Shown here: one piece after another, positions 13,901 to 24,300 of the stretch
Layout of the letters: the number at the start of each line of letters is the position of its first letter
Position numbering within the stretch: position 1 is the first letter of the stretch
DNA from: Apostichopus japonicus
Taxonomy: Eukaryota > Echinodermata > Holothuroidea > Aspidochirotida > Stichopodidae
Reading direction: 5' to 3'
DNA length: 64,000 nt
NCBI RefSeq assembly: GCF_037975245.1
Contig: NC_092583.1
Coordinates: 17,566,764 to 17,630,763 of the forward strand
Position numbers and translations under genes: made by a program
The notes under the pieces: model-generated
Seen by the model: the letters and a program-made list of their open reading frames with translations, nothing else
Databases searched by the model: none
What the model was told of the DNA's origin: nothing

Positions 13901-16900
13901 TGGTGAGTTTTCGTCTAAATCTTCCCTTTTACTGTTAATTCAAAGACTGTATTTGTGAACTATTGATCTTTGAATATCATTAACTTAACGGAATGGATAT
14001 ATTTCGATGAGAAGAAGCCGCGAAAAATTCATACAAATGTGAGACATGTGTTTCTTTCGAATCTGTTAAATACCCTTTGTTTTGATGATATTCTCTCTTT
14101 ATAAAATTAGCTGATGACTGTTTTTATCATTTTGATTGGCTTTATTTTGTGACACTTAAAACATAAACCAGCACAGTTATCACACACCTTGCACAACTCA
14201 GATATTGTGAGGTTTAGAACATTTAAATGTTCCATATATATTACATGACCATAGTAACTATACTGTTTTGAAACTGTTCACTGGTATTACTGAAAGTTTA
14301 CTGCTGTCATATAAGAATGACGTTAAACAGTATCAGATTAGATTCTTATGCTACAGGAAATTACGTTGACGTCCATGATACGATTTCAGGGCCCTTTCGG
14401 GCTCATTGTTGTGTTATGAGCAATATCAATTGTGTTATCAACATTGTTACAATCTTTAATAGTTGTATCAGAATTTAGAATATCTGCTGTATTGGTGCTT
14501 GAGATATAGCATTGATATCCCTTTAATATGATGAGCAAGTATGAAATGTAATATATATTTATGACTTTTGAGCTTTCTCTGGCAATCGCCTTCTTAAAGG
14601 TTTTTCAATATGTTGAATACATCAAGCAGGATTTTGTATTCCACAGGCCCATCTTAAATTACGAGAATGTTGTTATATTCATTACGTGGAACTGTTTTCA
14701 AGAAGACGTTTTATTTTCATATTTTTCAGAATAATACTTGCCTCATTAATGGATTGTGCTATGCTAGTAGAGATGAACACCCATCTGAAGTATGTCTTCT
14801 GTGCCTGCCTTGGATGAACAATGAAGATTGGTCAAAGTCATCTGGTAAATTACATGAAAATGTGTTGAATATGTCATCTAATTTAATTAAAACCCTTGAA
14901 AGCCTACAATCTGTGAATAAATAATTATGGTTTCTAACTGTTATAGAACACGTGGCTTTAGTCAAACAATATACCATCTCCTAAGGTAAATATGGTTGAA
15001 ATAACTTAAATTCAAACTTACGGTATATTTCAGTTTACGAGATGAGGTAAATTCCTCGTTGACGTTCGGAAAGATTTAGACTTACTCCAATCCTCTCTTA
15101 CCATCTCGTTTTGACGAGATAACGGATCTCGTCAAAACGTCAATTTTCTGAATTTTGTCAACTTGTCGAGATGGCAGTAAGTGTGCAACTCGTCAATTTG
15201 CAGAAAATTGATGCATTGACGAGATCCGATATCTCGTCAAAACGTCAATTTTCTGAATTTTGTCAACTTGTCGAGATGGTAGTAAGTGTGCAACTCGTCA
15301 ATTTGCAGAAAATTGATGCATTGACGAGATCCGTTATCTCGCCAAAACGTCAATTTTCTGAATTTTGTCAACTTGTCGAGATGGTAGTAAGTGTGCAACT
15401 CGTCAATTTGCAGAAAACTGATGCATTGACGAGATCTGTTATCTCGTCAAAACGTAAATTTTCTGAATTTTGTCACGTTACCATCTCGTCAACTCGTCAA
15501 TTTGCAGATAATTGTCGTTTTGTCAAGTTGGTAACTCGTCAATGCAATGTCCCTTCTACGCTTCCGTAGACATGAGATGACTAAGTCTCACTAAGAGATA
15601 CGTGAAGATAACTTCTGGACTGTTCTTTCACGTGGCCTCAGTACAAACTATTGTATTGGATAAGAAATTCATATAAAAAGAAGCTATATATAATATATTT
15701 ACATAACGAATCGGATATTTGGGCGTCTGAATGATGGAAAACTTATTGCTATATCGGTAAGGATAAAAACGTATGCAATTCATCACATTTGTACGGATAT
15801 ATTTATATAGATGAGGTAATCCATACCAATTGGACTGCCAAGTAGATTTAATTTACTGGGTGTCTCTGTAACAGTGAGAGAAATGATTTATGAAGTAACC
15901 ATTTTCACCTTTAAAAACAGAAAACCTCCCTCCGTTGGTGAACATTCCACGAAATACATTATACAGTCTAGTACGACAGCCAGTTCAATTACAACTGGAA
16001 GGATTTGATCCCGAGGGGCAACCTTTGACCTACACGGTTCACACCAGAGCGGCTTCTGTCACAAACGAAGGATTATTTTCATGGGAATCAGATAGTTCCG
16101 GTTACTTCCAGATACCTGTCCTTGTTTCAGATGTTTGTGGAGAAGAAATCGAATTTCATATTAATGTAAGTTTATTGGATAATATTATTCCATTGGTCCA
16201 GTCTCCATCAAGTTGCATTAGTTAAACTTGAAGAAATTTTTAGTACATTTCTTTCAAAATTTAAAAGAAAATAAATAAACGTATGATCCAATGTTTTGAT
16301 AGCCATCTTACACTTCTTGACAATTTTTGACTTGTTGAGTATGACAGAACGTTACATGACATAGTTTTAGAAAATAAAAAATATTATTTTAATTTTTAAT
16401 TTAATTTAATTATTTTATAAAATAGTTTTGTTGACCTATTGCTATCTATACACGTACATTTAGTACAAATAACATATCTTCCGTGTACTAGTGTACATCC
16501 ATTGCAACATTTGTCAGTAAATATGATTTAATTTGGGAGAGATGTTATTTCTTGTAATTTCTGTTTCAGATTGAAGTGATAGAATGCTTATGTCAGAATG
16601 GAGGATCTTGTCTTTTAGATCCTCTCACAGGTCCTCCATATATTTGCATCTGCCCGATTCATTACTCGGGACTACTTTGTGAAGATTATGCTCTGAGCTG
16701 CTCTAATTTAGTGTGTGAACATGGAGCATGTTTGGCAGATTCTTACGGACAAGAGACCTGCCAGTGCAATACAGGTTACACCGGTGAGTGGAACTTTGGT
16801 ACTCTTAATTCCATATAAATTCGTTATTTGCTCTAGAGACTACTTTTTAATGCGCATGACATGATATTGTGACTAATATTGGAATAGAAATATTCAAACT

Positions 16901-18233
16901 AAAGTTATTTCTTAGCTGATGGTGTGTCGTTACTTTCCACTTTGCAACCCTTTCCACTTTTTATTTTACCAGGGGTAACATGTTCCACTGTTGTTGATCC
17001 TTGTGAGAGTAATCCATGTTACCCAGGGGTCCACTGTTTCACTATCAACTCGAGGTCTTTCATCTGCGGCACCTGTCCACGTGGTTTGATTGGCAATGGT
17101 CAGCTTTGTCGCAGTAAGTATTCTTTCATTCATCAGTTTGACGAAAATCGAAAGAGAAGGATAATTTTTCATCATCGCCACAAAACAAAATGGTAACGAT
17201 GTATAGAATGAAAAGTAACATACGCAAAGAGTAAATGAATGATACCACTAGCATGTTCCGTAATTGTGTTTCATGTTTTCCCCCCTATTCGTAGATGCAG
17301 TGTGTGCAAGCTGCCCAAGGAATGCTGTGTGTAATGATGTAAATGGATGTGTTTGTCCATACGGTACCAGTGGACAAGGATGTTTGACATGTAAGAATCC
17401 TCACAATTTCTAACAAAAGCACATACATAAACAAAGAGTTAAAGGTCAAGTGACACGTAGCAGATTCCCTTCAAACTTGCACAAATTGAGTAGCTATATA
17501 TCAAAACCCTATACTCCAAATTTGGAGTTCCACGATTGTTTCTTTGCTGTTTTAATGAAGTTAATAACCAAGCTCATCCCGTAAGATAATGACGTCACGA
17601 GGGGAACTGCCAATGTTGCCAAAACTAAATAGGCCTAATATGCTAACCGAGCCAGTTTGCAAGGTATTGCTCTATAAATGTTTGCCTAATGAACTACCGT
17701 ATATCTATTAAGGCAGTTATCTACGCCCCCCCCCCCCCCCTACTTCGAAGAAGGTGATGTGTGCCAGTGTGGAAGTATACACTGTTCACCGGGACTATAT
17801 AGACTCAATTAGTAGCATTTACTGGAAATCCTGTCATCCCGACAGTAAGGATTCTTCTCGTGAAAAGTGCCTGCCTCTACCACTCCAACGTAGAATGAAA
17901 TCTCTGATGTTCTAGCCGGTAGTTACCACAATGGCCCCTCGTTAAAGTAAGATATTAAAGATATCGAACGGAAAACTTTTCTTACCAATTTTACCGTTTA
18001 GTGACAGGGTTTTGCATTTTACCTTCGTATTCATTCTTGGCAATTCAAGAAGGAAAGGCCGAAATTCCATTCAGTAGGCACTACTGTCTTTATGTAAAAT
18101 GCTATTTTTTATTCCCTGCAGCGATGTGCAATCCGCCTTGCCAAAATAATGGCAGATGTGTACGACCAAATGTATGTCAGTGTCAACCTGGCTTCAAGGG
18201 ACCAACATGTGCTCAAGGTATGGATATATATGG

Positions 18234-18326
<93 letters not shown>

Positions 18327-21300
18327 GTAAGAAACCATTGGTTTTCAGTTTGGGATAAAATATGGCTGATATTAGTACTTTTAAGTGGAAAAAGGGCAAT
18401 TAACCCTATTGTGTAATCATTAAAGTACATATTAGAACACATTTCATCAAAATAATTTTAATATTGATTAGTTACAGGGGACAGAAGTATGTAAAACTGG
18501 ACAAATATCATATAAAATAAGCATCCCAAAATTTGTAAAAAGATTAATACTTTTCATTCTGTTCAAACTATGATTTCTTGAAGATCGTTTGGGCTCAAGA
18601 ATAATTCATAATGAGTCGTAAATCGCTCTGGGAATCGGTGTAAATTGGATATAACATCCTAAACGATGTGAAAACTATGACTATAACTATAACTAAAGAT
18701 ACATGTATGCAAAATATGTACTAATGTTTCATGTTTGCATTGGTGGTGGCATTTTGATTGTGGATAGTCTGGGAGGATACACAGTTTTGAGGCAGAAACA
18801 TTTCCAAAGACAACATGTTAGAAACGAGAGTTTTATATAGTAATATTCACATTCAAACAAAATCAAGTTGACTATTCCCGGCTGTTAATTTTATTTTTAT
18901 TTCATGTCATTTTGAATTTTTAATCCTTTACTGGCTTCAAATAATCCCAAAGAAGAGGAGTTATGCCCAGCTTCCAAATGTTTTGAATTGTAATATTGCA
19001 TTCATCGTGAACATCAAATTTTTAATGAACTGCAAACATAACTTACAGCAGGTTTCTGACTAAAATGATGACTGGCTAACTCTTTTTTTCTACCTTTCAT
19101 TAACTTTCAAATAAATATAATGTTTAACGTCATGTGACGAGGGATGATATAAAACAGTATCCGATTAAAAAATGTTGAATCAGTTAAATTAAATTAAATG
19201 AATAAATGAATCACCCATCAACCTCTACTTGTTGCCAAAATCAAGAAGGTAGTCTTACTTTGACAAATTACAATCTTATTTAGAGTTATACTCCGTAGGT
19301 TTGGTTTAACTGTTAGTGTGTCAAACGCAAAACGCTGCTAGAAAGCTAATTCCTAAATAAAGTGCAGATTGAAATCACCATTTTGCTTGTTTTTTGCCCT
19401 TCCACTTAATAAAAACAAAATTAGTTGTATTAATTTATATGTGTCCTCGCTTGTAGTATTTGTCTTTGGTAGCAGTTAGGAAATGTAATGCAAAATACCT
19501 TCCTGTGTTAGAAATCTAACTTTTACAAAGATGCCCATAGATGAGAATTGAATCTAGTCTGTTGCATTATAAGAAATATAGAGTCGAATAAAGAAGGAAA
19601 AAACAAACGAAAATGGGCAAAAAAAAAACAATCGCTTTGTCCCTGTTGCAGATAACATCTGCATTCCTGCATGTATGAATGACGGCAAGTGCACCAAACG
19701 TAACACGTGCATCTGCAAGAGAGGATATTTGGGAAATCGGTGCGAAGCGAGTGAGTTTTCATATTGATTACGTAATATTCCATTCAATCTTTTCTTAAGT
19801 CATCTTCATTTTATGGCACTTTGTTCTTGATAATGCATGGTTCTGGAAGGCTTCGCTATGACATTTAATTGAACGATGAATACTGTTTCAGCAAAGACAC
19901 CCAACAGAGAACCTGGGTAAGAAAACCCAACAGACTTCATCCTCTCATTAACCCCATCAAGTGGAGTATTACGAATCCTTTCGCCAGGCAATAGCAACTA
20001 AACATGATCGTGCTTGAAGGCTATATGAGCAACCTATACAATGAACTATTCATAGAAAATAATTGAATTAGTTCATTTGGACTCGGTATATAGTTATATT
20101 AATGAACTAATTAACTATATTTATAGCTTAGTTTAATGGACAATGACAGCCAGTTGTTTTAACTAGGTCTGACTGAGCATTAGAATACATTATAACATTT
20201 AACCGTCCGTTTATTAGGATTACCTGCATATAACTTACCCACACCACCTTAGCCGGAATGGTTAACTAATCTATCCCTATTCCTGAGCTAAATATCCCAA
20301 CTAATTTAACCGTTTTTTGGCTGCATTCAATGCTAAAGATAACACGTGCTATTAAGTTGCAACCATGGACAGGCTTATTTTTGTACATATAGACGTTTTA
20401 TTACAATGAATACTCAACTTTAAAATCATGTTGCAAGCATTGTATCTCAACATACCGGATTTGGTATGAGATTAACTGCAAAAAAAAAAAAAATCATATG
20501 CGCATTTTAACAAAATAGCTAACACCACACTGACTGACTAATTTGTAACATTACTTTATCAATGTGCAATCGTGACATTTGAAGTGTTCGTTATATATTG
20601 ATTTCGTTTTGAAAAGAAACAAAGAGGGATTTGTGACATGAGCTAATTGCTGATAAAACAACTATAAAGAATAATTTGGTTAAACCTTTCTTGTTTTGTG
20701 TCTTTTTGTTATTTTGTAAATGACTTTCGTCCGGTTGGTGAAACCTTACGTTTTGTTTGATTGTTAGCGTCGTCAGTGACTCAGTGAGTATTTCATATAG
20801 TTATGTGGTAAACAACAACACTAATTTAATAGTCAAGTTAATATGATTTTACCTTTAATTTGACTTTCATCATTGGTGACGTAGCGACATGAAGTGGTCT
20901 TTGTATACAAGTTGCATCTGTGGTTGGTTCAGTTCGAAAGAGAAACAGTTTTATTTATTGCAAAAGTGCTTTCGTTCCTTCATGCATAGTTGTAGGTAAA
21001 TTATATATTGTATTGTTACCAGGTTGAAAATGAAGTTTATTTTCTCGCTAATGTCTGTCTGCAGCTAACTGTGGCTTGCAATGTGAAAACGGAGGCTACT
21101 GCGTTGGGCTTCAGCGATGTCAGTGCAAACCGGGTTACACTGGTACCACATGTGCAATACGTAAGTGTAATATTGAAATATAATCGGTTCAATTCGCTTA
21201 ATTTTTAGTGTTTTTGAAGGGTTGTCATCTAAATTATTGTATTTAGAGTGGGAGGCCTGGGTTCGAATCCCGGGGAGGCCTCTGTTCGAATCCCGGTAAG

Positions 21301-24300
21301 GCCTCTGTTCGAATCACGAGGAGGCCTGGGTTCGAATCCTCAGGAGGCTGGAAGCAGTTGCTAAGAACGACTGTATGTATATAGTGAGAGGCAGGGTTCG
21401 AATCCCTGTGAGGCTGGAGGCCTGGGTTCGAATTCCTGGGAGGCTGGAAGTTTTGTCCTGTTTTATATGTATCAACTCATCGCGTTTCACATGTATATAA
21501 ATATAGCATATTTAATTTCGATGTAACAATTCGTTTGTTTTTGTTCTCTTACAGCAATTTGTTCTCCCCATTGCCGTAACGGAGGAATATGTGTAAAGCC
21601 AGGGACTTGCTCTTGCCCTAGGGGCTTCCATGGTAGTAATTGCCAACATGGTATGTCATACACAGCAAGATTTGACATTAAAAGTATTGACTTCTGTTAC
21701 ATGAGAGCATTAGTTACAGGGTTCAACACATAGAAAGCCCACCATTTGACAGAGTTTCTCTTAGCTCCAAATATACATTTACTGTCGCAATTAGACCATC
21801 ACTTGAATTTATTTTATGTAATTTTAAGTTTTTGAAGAATGCCAGACCGTCTGTTAAAAACAAAAAGCAAAAAGACAATAGTACTATACATGTTATAATG
21901 ACGTCATTGTGCACGTGCATAAGCACTATGGCAATGTTACTTGGGATGAAGCATATTGCATTGTTCTTTGTTTTGATGGGGCGTTATAGTTTAGGTTTAA
22001 GAATAATTGCCACAACATGCAAACCGCTAATCAAACCTATATATTCATACTGAAATTAAAGTGTAAGATTGATTTATTGTTCTATTCATCTATGATTAAG
22101 CGTTGATTACTATTACGTAATACCGATCATTATATCTTTACAGCTATATGCAGCCATAGTTGTTTAAATGGCGGTACATGCGTCAGACATAACATGTGTT
22201 CCTGTCAAACAGGTTTCTCGGGCAGACACTGCCAGACACGTAAGTACCAGTATCATATATCGTCTAGATCTAATATATAAACTTCTTCAAAAATAAAACC
22301 TACGATAATACAAAAAACAAACCTTTACTTTATGAGATTTTAGCATCAAGATGATTCCTCCATCAACCCTACCTCCACCCAGCACCCCCCCCCCCTCTCT
22401 ACCTCCTCCTTAAAAAAAACATATGCTATATGTTTATTTTATTTGTTTACTTGTAGTTTCACACTTTTGCGAACATTCTACAATTTCCAACAGTGCCGAA
22501 TAATATGTACCTATAGGTGCCATTTATATCTATATTAGCTCCAGAAAGTTAACATGCCGCAATGTGGGTAAAATGTTTATTGCTGGTTATGATATTAAGT
22601 CATGTAACAAGGCCTTCTCAAACAACTTTACAACCTGTAAATTGGTGGAACGACATTAATCCTCGGATTGCAACATTCGGATACATTTGCAGGATAATAA
22701 GTGACATCAAAAATAAACAAAATATTGTGTTCATATTTTGTCAATCGACTATCCCAAGATTTTCATTGCTTCTAAATATCGCGGTATTTCACCGCGATGG
22801 TTGTGTTGCAGAGGTGGTAGTTGTTTTTTCTATGCTTGACTTTACTTAAGCTGGGTTTATCCGTATGAACACTAACATGTTCACCTACATATTAATTAAT
22901 AACAACTTTCCTTTTTCGAAGTTGAGTATGAAACATATAGGTCAATCGAGGTATGCTTGCAAAGTGATAGAATAGTGGTCGATAATTCTACTTGAAGAGA
23001 GCCACTATAAACTAATTACATTCTTAAACAGATAAAGAAATACCTTGCATCTTAAATTTCAAACCTGTTTAACTTTATTATAACATATCGTTTATTCATT
23101 TTCCAATAGCTACCTGTGAACCAAGATGTATGAACAATGGCAGATGCGTAGCTCCGAATAAATGTTCCTGTTCTTCAGGGTACAAGGGGAAGAAGTGTAA
23201 CAAAGGTAAAATACAAAACTTACAACTTTGACACATTTACATATCTCACAATAATTCCAAGTTAAGCATATCTTTGGTAACCGTTACCATTGGTTACCAA
23301 AATTATCAAGTACTGGAAATGATAATCTATATAGCATAACAGCATTTTCATCAACTGAAGAATAATTAGAGATAAAATAAATCATTCATTTCATTTAAAC
23401 AAAAAAAGGCAAATAGATCAGATACTGTTTCAGTAGACTCGATCGCATGGAATAAAGTAAATCAGAAAAGTTTTAAAAATGCACCTTTTTCGTGAACCTC
23501 AACTAAAAAAAACCCCTATAACTCCATTGTAAACTGCTTATGAGTTTCTGCCACCAATATGAACAACTTTGAAGTAATCCATGAACATGAAAGTGCATTT
23601 TTAATTAGAATAAAATCTCAGTCATGTTATTTCTATATTAGTAAAGATCATTCACCTCTCTTAAAGTGTTACGATCCAGATTTTCGATGTACTCTACACC
23701 ATAATTAATCCAAGGGGGCACACTACATACTAGAGTATACCTCTGTAACTTATAATAATACTTAAATCTAAGTTCCAATATGCATGGGTATATATGTTTT
23801 GTCCAAAAGCTCAGATGTATAAAAGGTAAATATGGTTGCGTTTCATTTGATGTTTATCCTTCCATGTTTCCCTCTATACGAAATATTTGTAACTCAAGTG
23901 ATTGAATATGGAGCTATCTTTATGTTTTCAGTTCTACTATATGTTTTGAGTTTGGTATATTTAGTTTATTTTTGTTTTAAATTTCGTTTTGTTTGGACAG
24001 CAATATGTGTTTCCCCATGCCGAAATGGAGGGGTCTGTGTCAATCCTAATGTTTGCGCTTGTAAGAGTGGCTTTACTGGATCCACTTGCCAAACAGGTAT
24101 GTTTTCTACGAGAAAACCGTATATAGCAAGAAGTCAGTTTGTTTCATTCGACCTTTGACCTCTGACTATTCTTTCTGAAAGTCTTCATAGAACAAGTCCT
24201 TAGTACCGGGAACCTTCCCACCACATTTTAAAGGTTATCGGTTGAGTGGTATAGATGAGTTTTACGTGTATAATCACTTAATTGTTATCCTTGACCTCAG

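Noticed and set aside
21246-21447. A true tRNA gene
   Set aside because: Only T-arm-like hairpins are present; there is no acceptor stem pairing across a 72-nt span, no anticodon arm and no clear A box.
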